Assembly: GCF_003664645.1 (NCBI RefSeq)
Contig: NZ_RCHC01000002.1
Span: 248,001 to 312,000 of the forward strand
Length of the DNA stretch: 64,000 nucleotides
Origin: Acinetobacter chengduensis
Lineage (GTDB): Bacteria > Pseudomonadota > Gammaproteobacteria > Pseudomonadales > Moraxellaceae
Direction of reading: 5' to 3'
Of the stretch, positions 52,480 through 61,437 are shown piece by piece (positions within the stretch are counted from its first letter, which is position 1; every line of letters starts with the position of its first letter). The position numbers and the translations under genes are program-made. The notes under the pieces are model-generated. The model was not told the DNA's origin. It saw only the letters and a list, made by a program, of their open reading frames with translations, and did not search any database.

Positions 52480-53982
52480 TTAACGAATGTAGTGCGTATT
52501 GGGCTGATTTATAAAGCTTTGAAACTGCTGTATCGAGCCGTGGCTTTGTAATAATGTTGCCAATGACATGACATATTTAAACGCATTCAAGGCAGTTTCA
52601 GCTTTTAGGCCATTGAGGGTGTTTTGTGCATCAATCACTTGGGTTGCGGTGCCCATATCTTCCTTAAATGATAATTGCTGTATACGTAGATTTTCTTGGG
52701 CAGCTTTTAGATTTTGCTTAAGAAGTGCATCACTTTGCTGTGCAGTTTGTACTTCGCTATATGCGCTAAAAATTGTATTTTCAATTTCTTGCTTGGTGCG
52801 TGCTGTTAATAGTTCAGATGCATAGCGTTGTAATTCGGCTGCCTGCACATTTTTGTTTTTATCAATGCCTGAAAAAAGGTTGTATTTGGCACCTACGCCC
52901 ACAATCCAGTTTTGATTGCTATCTAAACTATATTCACCAAAGGCAAATACATTAGGCTTTTTGCTTGCTTGTTGAACTTTCACATTGGCATTCGCCAGCG
53001 CGGTGTCCATTTGCATTTTTTGAATGAGTGTGGATTGATTTGCAAAACTATCTAGCCATTGTTGTAGTGCAGGTTGTGGTTGCGCATTAATAAATAATGG
53101 TGTGCTTAAATCGTTAATTTGCGTATGGTGCAAAAGGTTATTTAGCTTAAATAAGCTGGCTTGGTACTGTGCTTGGCTATTATTGACGGAACGGGCCGCA
53201 TTATTTTGCGCAACTTCAAATTGCATGCGCTGACCTTTACTAATAAAGCCTTGGTTTTCTAATTTAAGTGCATTCTGGTAGTGTAGTTGCATGGCACTCA
53301 GATTAGATTGACTGCTGGCCAATAATTGTTTTTGTAATTGAGCATTAAAGTAGGCTTGGATTAACTCAAAGCGCTGGGTATCTTGTTGTTGCTGAGTGGT
53401 TAATTCACTGCGCTGTGCTTTTATTTTGGCAACATCTTTAGCACTCTGAGTTAAGCCTCCAGTATATATAGGCATCATGACAGAGACAGTAGGCCGAATC
53501 ACTTGATCATCCAAGACCACTTGTGATGCATCTGGAATCAAACCCACACCGTCATGAATCGGTTGCTTTAAGCTTTCTTTGAGCGGGTCTGCAATTGCAC
53601 CTAAATTAAACTCATCAATTTTGTTATTTAAACCATTGGTAAGGGATTGTTCAAGGTTGTTTTTAACTGCCCCCAAAGGTACGTCAAGCTCATTATGAAA
53701 TGCGTATGCACGGACGTTTAAATCCACGCGAGGTAAGCCAATTCCTTTAATCGCTTCGGCTTCTAACTGTGAGGCTTGCTGTAAGGCTATATTGGCTTGG
53801 TTGCTATAGGAGTTGTTGAGTAAATCAATTTCGGCTTGTTGAAAGCTAATACTTTGCGCTGTGCATAATGGACTGGCTAAAAAGGCACAAGCCAACATTG
53901 TACTTTTTGTTGCTCTATTCATTTTTATCATTTTATTGAGTAATAGATCTGCACTATTGAAATGTACGAAATATTTTAACAT
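52480..53982 (-). CDS. TolC-like outer-membrane efflux protein
   Basis: 500 residues. GGAG lies 10 nt before the ATG at 53982; MIKMNRATKS (53931) and MNRATKS (53922) are possible later starts, giving a shorter signal peptide ending at CTAQS. The signature region is two outer-membrane efflux (OEP) repeats: FQQAEIDLLNNSYSNQANIALQQASQLEAEAIKG and, in the second half, KYNLFSGIDKNKNVQAAELQR, with long helices rich in Gln. It forms a trimeric channel. First gene of the operon with the HlyD-like and ABC-2 genes. Function is efflux by context; the exported compound is unknown. Confidence 0.88.
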   Translation of the reverse strand: MLKYFVHFNSADLLLNKMIKMNRATKSTMLACAFLASPLCTAQSISFQQAEIDLLNNSYSNQANIALQQASQLEAEAIKGIGLPRVDLNVRAYAFHNELDVPLGAVKNNLEQSLTNGLNNKIDEFNLGAIADPLKESLKQPIHDGVGLIPDASQVVLDDQVIRPTVSVMMPIYTGGLTQSAKDVAKIKAQRSELTTQQQQDTQRFELIQAYFNAQLQKQLLASSQSNLSAMQLHYQNALKLENQGFISKGQRMQFEVAQNNAARSVNNSQAQYQASLFKLNNLLHHTQINDLSTPLFINAQPQPALQQWLDSFANQSTLIQKMQMDTALANANVKVQQASKKPNVFAFGEYSLDSNQNWIVGVGAKYNLFSGIDKNKNVQAAELQRYASELLTARTKQEIENTIFSAYSEVQTAQQSDALLKQNLKAAQENLRIQQLSFKEDMGTATQVIDAQNTLNGLKAETALNAFKYVMSLATLLQSHGSIQQFQSFINQPNTHYIR

Positions 53983-54448
53983 TCAATCGATTCTCCGTAT
54001 TTCAACTGCAGTATAAAACAAAGAACAGCTTCATTTGCACCGCATGTACATCATTTTTTTTTAAGTCAGTTTCGTATGCTGATGCTATATTTATTTTGAG
54101 TATATGCTGAAAACTTAAATCACAACAGTGTGAAGCTTAAGGAAAAATTCTGTGCTCCTGAATGAGAGGGAATCTAAGTTGATGGCAATTTTAATATATT
54201 TAAAGTTGGGTAGGTGTTTGAGCAAGAGAGTAAATAAAATTAAATATGGCACAGATTTTTAATGATCTTGCCTTTATAGCTCTGGAAGTATAAATAGAAA
54301 AACTCACACAAAGATCAGCACCTTATTGAAGTTTTAGCTTTAAATGTCCGACAGCATTGAAATTTTTTCAACTTAATTTACTGCAAGCACAGGCTATCTG
54401 TGGTTAAATGCCATCATTTTATTGTGTTTCACTTTGAAAGGAAAAATC
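53983..54448. other. Divergent region between efflux operon and serC
   Basis: 466 bp, AT-rich, containing both promoters and the GGAG site of the TolC-like gene. No operator, riboswitch or small gene was recognised. Confidence 0.5.
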
Positions 54449-55528
54449 ATGCGCGCGTACAACTTCTGTGCTGGTCCTGCTGCATTACCTACTGCCGTTT
54501 TAGAAAAAGCCCAAGCTGAGATGCTCGATTGGCAAGGCAAAGGTCTTTCGATCATGGAAATGAGCCACCGTAGTGCGGACTATGTTGCTGTTGCTGAAAA
54601 AGCAGAAGCAGACTTACGCAAGCTCATGAATATTCCAGAGAACTACAAAGTATTGTTCTTACAAGGTGGGGCATCACTGCAGTTTTCTGCAATTCCACTA
54701 AACCTATTGGGTAAAAACAGCAAAGCTGATTATATCCATACTGGTATTTGGTCTGAAAAAGCACTCAAAGAAGCTCAGCGCTATGGCGACATTAACGTTG
54801 TTGAAGCGGGTACAACTGTAGACGGTAAACTTGCAATTAAAGACCAAAGCGAATGGAATTTATCTGCAGATGCGGCTTATGTACATTATGCAGACAATGA
54901 AACGATTGGTGGTATCCAATTTGCTAGCATTCCAGAAACAGATAAACCGTTGGTTGCAGATTTATCTTCAAGTATTTTGTCTGCGCCAATTGATGTGTCG
55001 AAGTTTGGTCTAATTTACGCAGGTGCGCAAAAGAATATTGGTCCAGCGGGTTTAACCATTGTCATTGTTCGTGATGATTTATTGGATCAAGCAAAAGCTG
55101 AAATTCCAAGCATTTTGAAATATTCTGCTCAAGCTAAAAATGATTCTATGGTGAATACGCCTTCAACATATGCATGGTACTTGTCTGGTCTAGTATTTGA
55201 ATGGTTACTTGCGCAAGGTGGTGTAGAGGCAATTCATAAAGCTAATCTTGCAAAAGCTGAATTGCTGTATAACTACATTGATTCAAGCGACTTTTATGCA
55301 AACCCAATTGCAAAACAAAACCGCTCAATTATGAATGTGCCATTTACTTTGGCTAAACCAGAGCTTGAAAAACAGTTCTTGAAAGAAGCTGAAGCAAATC
55401 ATTTACTTAATTTAGCTGGTCACCGTTCAGTTGGTGGTATGCGTGCGAGCATCTACAATGCTGTACCGCTTGAAGGCGTACAAGCTTTAGTTGACTTTAT
55501 GGATGATTTTGCAAAACGTAATGCATAA
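54449..55528 (+). CDS. serC: Phosphoserine aminotransferase SerC
   Basis: 359 residues from the ATG at 54449 ([15 protein letters not shown]), preceded by GAAAGGAAAA; an upstream ATG at 54422 is in frame but not needed. SerC converts 3-phosphohydroxypyruvate to phosphoserine, and 4-phosphohydroxythreonine precursor in pyridoxal phosphate synthesis. PLP motifs: [17 protein letters not shown] (about 73), ADLSSSILS and [22 protein letters not shown] with the PLP Lys (about 197). pdxB of the same pathway is at 11474. Terminator at 55540-55572. Confidence 0.96.
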   Translation: MRAYNFCAGPAALPTAVLEKAQAEMLDWQGKGLSIMEMSHRSADYVAVAEKAEADLRKLMNIPENYKVLFLQGGASLQFSAIPLNLLGKNSKADYIHTGIWSEKALKEAQRYGDINVVEAGTTVDGKLAIKDQSEWNLSADAAYVHYADNETIGGIQFASIPETDKPLVADLSSSILSAPIDVSKFGLIYAGAQKNIGPAGLTIVIVRDDLLDQAKAEIPSILKYSAQAKNDSMVNTPSTYAWYLSGLVFEWLLAQGGVEAIHKANLAKAELLYNYIDSSDFYANPIAKQNRSIMNVPFTLAKPELEKQFLKEAEANHLLNLAGHRSVGGMRASIYNAVPLEGVQALVDFMDDFAKRNA

Positions 55529-55539
55529 TATCTGTAAAG

Positions 55540-55572
55540 AAAAAAGCCCATCAAATTGATGGGCTTTTTTGT
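55540..55572 (+). terminator. Terminator after serC
   Basis: AAAAGCCCATCAA / TTGATGGGCTTTT form a long stem with a short loop and a T-run. Confidence 0.9.
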
Positions 55573-55585
55573 ATTTGCTTGGAAT

Positions 55586-55726
55586 TCAAAGAATAAATGT
55601 ATGCAAAATAAATGCGCACATCAGCATGCCTAATGCAAAAAATAGACATGACATTCCATCGATCTGGTATCGAGAATTCAGTTGGTGTTCGACGCTCTGA
55701 ATATTTTCTTCTTGCACGATTTTCAT
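55586..55726 (-). CDS. Small membrane protein (46 residues)
   Basis: An open frame of 46 residues on the minus strand. It begins MKIVQEENIQSVEHQLNSRY, a charged/polar N-terminal half of about 25 residues, and ends in one membrane helix of about 20 residues (CLFFALGMLMCAFILHTFIL). Length and one-helix topology resemble bacterial small membrane proteins. A GGAAAATAAATATCT stretch upstream is a weak ribosome binding site. It is below the usual size cut-off and no homologue is known to me. It could be chance; no conservation data. Confidence 0.45.
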   Translation of the reverse strand: MKIVQEENIQSVEHQLNSRYQIDGMSCLFFALGMLMCAFILHTFIL

Positions 55727-56195
55727 AGATATTTATTTTCCGATCTATTTATCGTTAATTCCTATTTCTAGTTAGCATTTTTATCATAAAAATTTGATTA
55801 AATAAAGTACTAATCTCAATTAAATAACATAATGATTTTATTGTGCTTGAGCATGTAGAGTGATCTACGCGAAGCAAGATATTTTCAGTCTAATATGTAT
55901 GTCTTAGAGCAATGTGTTGATTATATTTCTGTCGCTCGATGATTTATTGGTGAGTGTTTTTAACATTTTAAAATGTAAATAAGTGGATTTAAAAACAAAG
56001 TCTAAAAGCAGTCATTAACCCCAAATCTTGAGTAATGAATTGCATTTAAAGTCTATGTAAAACGCTTCATAATAAACGGGATGAATAATGAATTAGATTT
56101 CACATAAGAAATTGTTTTAATTTAAGATAAAAATCCCTGCATAAGGCAGGGATCATTAGATATTTATTTATTGCCGTTTAGGCTTGAGCCAAAAA
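55727..56195. other. AT-rich intergenic region
   Basis: 469 bp upstream of the small ORF and downstream of the gene at 56196. No structure or coding sequence was recognised. Confidence 0.5.
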
Positions 56196-57131
56196 TTAAG
56201 CTTTAGCATAAATATTAGCTTGTAACCAAACATTCCCACGGATGAATTGCCCAATTTGAAAGTCTTTAAACTTCGCATCACGCGTAGCAATTCGCATTAG
56301 AGTCGCTGGCTGGTTTTCATCATGAATCAGCGTAACATCATAGAGCGTGTAGGTTTGTTCCATAAATTGCATTTCAGTTTTACCTACAATACTCCCTTGG
56401 AACCAAGCTTCATCTTCTTGGCCGAGTGTTTCGCCGTATAGGTAAGCCACCATTTTAGAGAAATTAACAGTTACAGGCGCTTTGTCATCTTCAGATTGAG
56501 GTTCCCAAGCATCAAGTAACTCTTGTAGGTTTTCTGGGGCAACACCATTATGCTGTGTCAAAATATCATTTAAGGCGCGGTGATGCTTAATTGAGGCAGG
56601 ATCATCCACCACTAATTGCTCGTGTTCTGCAACCGCTTCTAATTGATAGGCCCATGCATTTAACTGCACTGCATAGCTTTGTGCCTTTTCATACTGTGCA
56701 TAATTGACGCTATATAAGCTATCAAACGCATAGACTACGCTATTACCGCCAACATTGAGTTGTAACACTGCTTGTGTGTTGGTAGTACAACGGATAATAC
56801 GCTCGACTTTAGCCGTGACTTTATACGGGCTGTCGAAGCATGGAAATGCAGTTTTAACCGCTTTGGGTTTATTATTTTCTACAGCAATCACTTGGGAAAG
56901 TTGGACGGATGCTTTGTTGGGACCTTGAATCAACCACGTGCTTGCATCCATATCGCATTCTGCCTTGCAAAGTCCCATAGGCATAATAGGCTGATCAAGC
57001 GCTTGGCCTAACCATTTTGGTACGTCTGAGGCAGGTTGATCTGTCAGCAGAGACCAATGTTCAATATGACTACCGAAGTTATGGTCTTCAATGGTGATAA
57101 TTTCTGGTCTATTTTGATTTTTCATATTCAC
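56196..57131 (-). CDS. Protein of unknown function, 311 residues
   Basis: No family recognised. No signal peptide; cytoplasmic by appearance. The composition is mixed with many beta-like segments (SLYSVNYAQYEKAQSYAVQLNAWAYQLEAVAEH about 145-176, SKMVAYLYGETLG, EAWFQGSIVGKTEMQFMEQTYTLYDVTLIHDE near 240-270). The C-terminal stretch (GQFIRGNVWLQANIY) ends near the stop. A start ATG with MNMKNQN is the only one nearby. Sequence with few charged clusters and regular codon use supports a real gene. Isolated from its neighbours by 290-470 bp. Confidence 0.75.
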   Translation of the reverse strand: MNMKNQNRPEIITIEDHNFGSHIEHWSLLTDQPASDVPKWLGQALDQPIMPMGLCKAECDMDASTWLIQGPNKASVQLSQVIAVENNKPKAVKTAFPCFDSPYKVTAKVERIIRCTTNTQAVLQLNVGGNSVVYAFDSLYSVNYAQYEKAQSYAVQLNAWAYQLEAVAEHEQLVVDDPASIKHHRALNDILTQHNGVAPENLQELLDAWEPQSEDDKAPVTVNFSKMVAYLYGETLGQEDEAWFQGSIVGKTEMQFMEQTYTLYDVTLIHDENQPATLMRIATRDAKFKDFQIGQFIRGNVWLQANIYAKA

Positions 57132-57423
57132 AATTGATGCTGGGTTGTTATCTATATATTTAATCGAGGGTTATTTTGAATTTTCAAGTCAAGGGATGAA
57201 AAATCACGCTCAAATCATGCAATTTTTTTTAATTTTCCCAAAAAATATGAATTAGGTACAAGAAGATTAGCAATATCTACCATTTTTCGCATTCTGTTAT
57301 TCATTTTATATATGTAAATATGCATCTTGATTTGAAATCTATGTGCTAAATGGAAGGATCATAACATGGTGTTGTCATGCTTATTTGCTACACTAGCTAC
57401 TTGTATTTTGCGTTGGAAGAGTT

Positions 57424-57897
57424 TTGGTGTTGCCATTTAAACTTTGGGTAGATGCGGATGCATTACCTCGAATTCTGAGAGATGTGATTCTTCGCGCATC
57501 TGACCGCTATCAACTCGAAGTCACTTTTGTTGCCAATCAAAATGTTGGAATTCGCCCATCAATTCGAATTAATTCTATTCAAGTGATGCATGGGGCAGAT
57601 GCTGCCGATCAGGAAATTGTTGATCGAATGCAGCCTAATGATATTGTGGTCACACAAGATATTCCATTAGCAGCACAAGTGATCGAAAAGGGCGGTATCG
57701 CAATTCATCCACGTGGTGAAATTTATACTTCAGCCAATGTGAAGGCGCGTCTGCATTTGCGGGATTTTATGGATACCTTACGTGGTGCTGGAGTACAAAC
57801 AGGAGGCCCACCACCAATTTCTGAGCGAGACAAACGTGAGTTTTCCAGTAGTTTAGATCAAACTATTATGAAACAAAAACGTAAAACCTCGGTATAA
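57424..57897 (+). CDS. YaiI/YqxD family protein (DUF188)
   Basis: 157 residues. The start is one of three alternative codons in succession (TTG 57424, GTG 57427, TTG 57430), with GGAAGAG just before. Matches the UPF0178 family: [21 protein letters not shown] at the start, then [27 protein letters not shown] (about 79-105) and [28 protein letters not shown] (about 117-143). The E. coli relative YaiI has the same blocks. The family resembles PIN-type nucleases, but activity is not established. It is 4 bp before a DMT transporter, so they may share a transcript. Confidence 0.88.
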   Translation: MVLPFKLWVDADALPRILRDVILRASDRYQLEVTFVANQNVGIRPSIRINSIQVMHGADAADQEIVDRMQPNDIVVTQDIPLAAQVIEKGGIAIHPRGEIYTSANVKARLHLRDFMDTLRGAGVQTGGPPPISERDKREFSSSLDQTIMKQKRKTSV

Positions 57898-57901
57898 GCA
57901 G

Positions 57902-58807
57902 ATGCCTTCTAAACTCAATTTAATGTCTACTTATATACTGTTGATTATCATTTGGGCCACGACACCTTTGGCGATTGTCTGGAGTGTGGCTGATATCAAC
58001 CTGTATTGGGCATTGGCACTTCGTTTTTTCTTGGCTTTGCCATTGGCAGGCATTTTATTGCTCTTAATGCGTCAAGCACTACCTTATGACGTACAGTCTA
58101 TACATAGTTATATTGCTGGTTCATGCAGTTTTATTGGTTCGCAAATATTTACCTACATTGCAACGGGTTATCTTAGTTCGGGCATTATTGCTTTAATGTT
58201 TGGTTTAGCACCTATTATTACAGGGCTAATAGGCCATTTCGTCTTTCGGATACATTTACATCGTTTGCAATGGCTGGGGATGTGTATAGCGGTGGCTGGG
58301 CTAGGCATCATTTGTATGGGAGGCAGTGGTCAGCATGTACAGCTTACGGGCATTTTACTCATGCTGATGAGCGTGCTGATTTATTGTGCGTCCATATTTT
58401 GGGTAAAAAAGGTCAATGCGCCCTTAGCACCTATGGCACAAGCAACGGGCTCTATTTTAGTTTCTGCCTTGGTTGCATTGTGTATGGTGCCGTTTATTTG
58501 GGCTGATTTACCAAGCAACCTACCTTCGACTAAATCCATATTAGCTTTGCTCTATGCTGTGATTATGGCTTCGCTGATTGCGATGTTTTGCTATTTTAAA
58601 TTGGTGCAAAATATTAAAGCGACCACACTGTCTTTAACGACAGTCATGACCCCAATGCTGGCAATAGTAGTGGGTGCAGTATTCAATAATGAAAAATTAA
58701 CATTGATGGTGTTATGCGGTGCAGGGGTATTGATTTTAGGGTTATGTGTTTATTTTTATAAAGATTTTAGGGCGAGTCGAATGCTCACCCGTAACCTGAA
58801 AAGCTAA
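57902..58807 (+). CDS. EamA/DMT superfamily transporter
   Basis: 301 residues, ten membrane helices in two EamA repeats. The first repeat starts STYILLIIIWATTPLAIVW and contains FFLALPLAGILLLLMRQ; the second, after a Gly-rich turn (LGIICMGGSG), contains LMLMSVLIYCASIFWVKKV and ATTLSLTTVMTPMLAIVVGAVF. Members of this family export amino acids or metabolites. It directly follows the YaiI-family gene (4 bp gap). Substrate unknown. Confidence 0.9.
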   Translation: MPSKLNLMSTYILLIIIWATTPLAIVWSVADINLYWALALRFFLALPLAGILLLLMRQALPYDVQSIHSYIAGSCSFIGSQIFTYIATGYLSSGIIALMFGLAPIITGLIGHFVFRIHLHRLQWLGMCIAVAGLGIICMGGSGQHVQLTGILLMLMSVLIYCASIFWVKKVNAPLAPMAQATGSILVSALVALCMVPFIWADLPSNLPSTKSILALLYAVIMASLIAMFCYFKLVQNIKATTLSLTTVMTPMLAIVVGAVFNNEKLTLMVLCGAGVLILGLCVYFYKDFRASRMLTRNLKS

Positions 58808-58821
58808 AATATTTAGCTTTT
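58799..58821. terminator. Short AT-rich hairpin between converging genes
   Basis: AAAAGCTAAA / TTTAGCTTTT with an ATA loop covers the stop codons or ends of the DMT and PilZ genes. It is AT-rich, so a weak terminator for both strands. Confidence 0.55.
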
Positions 58822-59382
58822 ACTTTGTGTCATTTCTACACATTCAGCAATTTTGACACGGTCTTGCGGGTGTAAGGTAATAAAGTATGCACCCGTGCGG
58901 TATTTTCCATTTTCTTCTTGGCGACTATAGACCACATGTGCTGTAGCTGCAATGTGAAAGAAGTTTTCAGGATGACTGAGTGTCATATGTAAATATGTAC
59001 CTTCACTGATTGGGCTATCGCTAAAAAAGCTTAAACCTGTTTCTGAAAAGTTCACATGCTCAGGCACTGGTAACATGCTTTGTACAATTGCATCGTACAA
59101 AGAGCCCGTAATCAGGTTTAACTTTTGGTTGAATAAGGATAATATTCGAGAAATTTGTTGATCTTTTTCAGCTAATTGTTCTAATTCGTAGTTGAGCGCA
59201 TGATCAAATTGATCTAGCTCTGCAAGTAGTAGAAAATAGCGTGGCAAGATAAAATTAGGATCGTAAGGATCATTTAGCGCAACATCATCAGAAATAATCT
59301 GATAGTTGATTCGCAAGGCAGCATCGATACGAGACATTACGCGACGTTCCGTTGAACCGCTTTGATGCTGTACATTTTCCAT
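58813..59382 (-). CDS. PilZ-domain protein with inserted helical segment
   Basis: 189 residues. PilZ domains bind cyclic-di-GMP by an RxxxR motif and a (D/N)xSxxG motif. Here RRVMSR lies at about 14-18 and NFSETGLSFF at about 111-120, with about 90 residues between them (FILPRYFLLLAELDQFDHALNYELEQLAEKDQQISRIL...), much longer than in a plain PilZ domain. The C-terminal YSRQEENGKYRTGAYFI belongs to the beta-barrel. Both ligand motifs are recognisable, so nucleotide binding is plausible. The EAL protein at 18244 would act on the same signal. No signal peptide. Confidence 0.8.
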   Translation of the reverse strand: MENVQHQSGSTERRVMSRIDAALRINYQIISDDVALNDPYDPNFILPRYFLLLAELDQFDHALNYELEQLAEKDQQISRILSLFNQKLNLITGSLYDAIVQSMLPVPEHVNFSETGLSFFSDSPISEGTYLHMTLSHPENFFHIAATAHVVYSRQEENGKYRTGAYFITLHPQDRVKIAECVEMTQSKS

Positions 59383-59403
59383 AATTAAATTACCTCGGAC
59401 TAG

Positions 59404-60645
59404 ATGGTTATGTTTAAACCGATCTCGCTATATATTGGGTTGAGGTACACTCGCGCACGGCGCAGTAACCACTTCATTTCTTTTATTGCTTTGGTTTCTA
59501 TGATCGGCCTCACGTTAGGTGTGGCTGTGCTCATTACGGTCCTTTCCGTAATGAATGGGTTTGACCGTGAGTTGAAAAACCGTGTTTTAGGAATGATACC
59601 TCAAGCCACTGTTTCATCAACACAAATTTTAACAAATTGGCCCGATCTTGCAAAGAAAATTGAGCATCATTCCCATGTACAAGGTGTCGCACCTTTTACG
59701 CAGTTGCAAGGAATGTTAACAGCACAAGGCCAAGTTGCTGGCATTATGGTCAATGGTATTGAACCAAAGTATGAGAAAAAAGTCTCAATTATCCAAGATC
59801 ACATGATCGCTGGTAGCTTAGATAATCTTAAGCAAGGTGAGTTTGGTATTGTCCTTGGCAAGCAAATGACTGACGCTTTAGGTCTAGGCTTAAACGACAG
59901 TATTACTTTGGTACTGCCTGAAGCAACACCTTCACCAGCTGGGGTTGTACCGCGCTTTAAACGCTTTAAAGTGGTGGGTATTTTTAGTATTGGGGCCGAA
60001 GTTGATTCGATGATGGGCTATATTGCCTTAAATGACGCCTCTACTTTATTGCGTTTACCAGATGGTGCACAAGGTATTCGAATGAAGTTGGACGACATTT
60101 TTATGGCGCCACAAGTTTCACAAGAAATTGTGCGTGAGTTGCCAGCAAACTTCTATGCATCGGATTGGACGTATACCCACGGGAATTTGTTTAGTGCGAT
60201 CCAAATGGAAAAAGCAATGGTGAGCTTATTACTGTTCCTTATTGTTTTGGTCGCAGCGTTTAACATTGTCTCTTCATTGGTAATGGTTGTTACAGATAAA
60301 AAATCTGATATTGCGATTTTACGGACTTTAGGTGCTTCACCACGCACTATTACACGAATCTTTATGGTTCAAGGCACTATTATTGGGGTAATTGGTACGG
60401 TGTCTGGCGCAATTTTAGGCATAATTGCAGCCTCTGGAATTAGTGGTTTTGTTGGTTGGTTAAATACGGCATTAGGCTTACACATGTTTGATGCGTATTT
60501 TATTAACTATTTACCCTCATATTTAAGATGGCAAGATGTAGGTCTGATCGTGGTGTTGTCATTATTGTTGAGCTTCTTAGCGACGATTTACCCTGCAATG
60601 CGTGCAGCTAAAATTCAACCTGCGGAGGCATTGCGTTATGAGTAA
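59404..60645 (+). CDS. Lipoprotein-releasing permease LolC/E-type (LolF-like)
   Basis: 413 residues. The start is ATG 59404 (MVMFKPIS) or 59410. Four membrane helices: the first at about 22-46 (ISFIALVSMIGLTLGVAVLITVLS), then a large periplasmic domain (about 50-255), then three C-terminal helices. Signature motifs include RRSNHFISFIALVSMIGLTLGV and the C-terminal DKKSDIAILRTLGASPRTITRIFM and PAMRAAKIQPAEALRYE. The Lol complex extracts lipoproteins from the inner membrane for outer-membrane sorting. Only one LolC/E gene precedes lolD, and no second one follows, consistent with the LolF (homodimer) arrangement. Overlaps lolD by 8 bp. Confidence 0.9.
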   Translation: MVMFKPISLYIGLRYTRARRSNHFISFIALVSMIGLTLGVAVLITVLSVMNGFDRELKNRVLGMIPQATVSSTQILTNWPDLAKKIEHHSHVQGVAPFTQLQGMLTAQGQVAGIMVNGIEPKYEKKVSIIQDHMIAGSLDNLKQGEFGIVLGKQMTDALGLGLNDSITLVLPEATPSPAGVVPRFKRFKVVGIFSIGAEVDSMMGYIALNDASTLLRLPDGAQGIRMKLDDIFMAPQVSQEIVRELPANFYASDWTYTHGNLFSAIQMEKAMVSLLLFLIVLVAAFNIVSSLVMVVTDKKSDIAILRTLGASPRTITRIFMVQGTIIGVIGTVSGAILGIIAASGISGFVGWLNTALGLHMFDAYFINYLPSYLRWQDVGLIVVLSLLLSFLATIYPAMRAAKIQPAEALRYE

Positions 60646-61321
60646 TGTGGTTTTAGATGCCAAAAACATTAGTAAGTCATTTACCGATGGTAAAACAACT
60701 GTTGATGTGATCCGTAACTTGTCGCTTCAGGTTAAAACAGGCGAGTTTATTTCGATTGTTGGTTCGAGTGGCTCAGGTAAAAGTACATTGCTCCATGTTT
60801 TGGGTGGCTTAGATCGCCCAACTATGGGGGAAGTGTTTGTACAGGGGCGTCGTTTTGACAATCTAGGTGAAGCTGAGCGCGGTTATATCCGTAATGAACA
60901 CTTAGGTTTTGTGTACCAGTTTCATCATCTATTGCCTGAATTTAGCGCGCTAGAAAATGTAGCGATGCCATTGATGCTGCGAAAAGGTACCAATTTTAAA
61001 GAAGTAAACCAACAAGCAGAATATTTGCTTGAGCGTGTCGGTTTGTCACATCGTTTAACACATAAACCAGGTGAATTGTCGGGTGGTGAGCGTCAGCGTG
61101 TGGCTTTAGCTCGTGCTTTAGTAACCAAACCCAAACTCATGATGGCCGATGAGCCGACGGGTAACCTTGACCGTAAAACGGCGGTGAAAATTTTTGAGTT
61201 ACTGTCCGAATTACGTCAGGAATTTAATATGGCCATGCTGATTGTGACGCATGACGAGCAATTGGCTAAATCTGCAGATGCTGTTTTACACATGCAAGAT
61301 GGTGTTTGGGTCGATCAATAA
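60638..61321 (+). CDS. lolD: Lipoprotein-releasing ATPase LolD
   Basis: 227 residues from the ATG at 60638 (MSNVVLDAKN). GGAGG sits about 8 nt before it, and the start lies inside the end of the permease gene. The GTG at 60602 is not supported. ABC ATPase motifs: Walker A SIVGSSGSGKSTLLH (about 42), Q-loop FVYQFHHLLPEFSALENVAMPLM (about 91), ABC signature LSGGERQRVALARALV (about 148) and Walker B LMMADEPTGNLD. LolD powers the LolF/LolC-E complex. The weak terminator at 61378-61401 follows. Confidence 0.95.
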   Translation: MSNVVLDAKNISKSFTDGKTTVDVIRNLSLQVKTGEFISIVGSSGSGKSTLLHVLGGLDRPTMGEVFVQGRRFDNLGEAERGYIRNEHLGFVYQFHHLLPEFSALENVAMPLMLRKGTNFKEVNQQAEYLLERVGLSHRLTHKPGELSGGERQRVALARALVTKPKLMMADEPTGNLDRKTAVKIFELLSELRQEFNMAMLIVTHDEQLAKSADAVLHMQDGVWVDQ

Positions 61322-61377
61322 GCATTATTTAAGTGCGTAGTCTGTAAACATATTATTGGAATATTCCGCTATGAATT

Positions 61378-61401
61378 GAAGCTCACCTCGGTGGGCTTTA
61401 T
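61378..61401 (+). terminator. Weak terminator after lolD
   Basis: AAGCTCACC and GGTGGGCTT pair around a TC loop with one T-G pair; the following sequence TATTATT has only a few T. Confidence 0.6.
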
Positions 61402-61437
61402 TATTGCCGGCAAGAATAAAATACTAGAATAAAAAAT

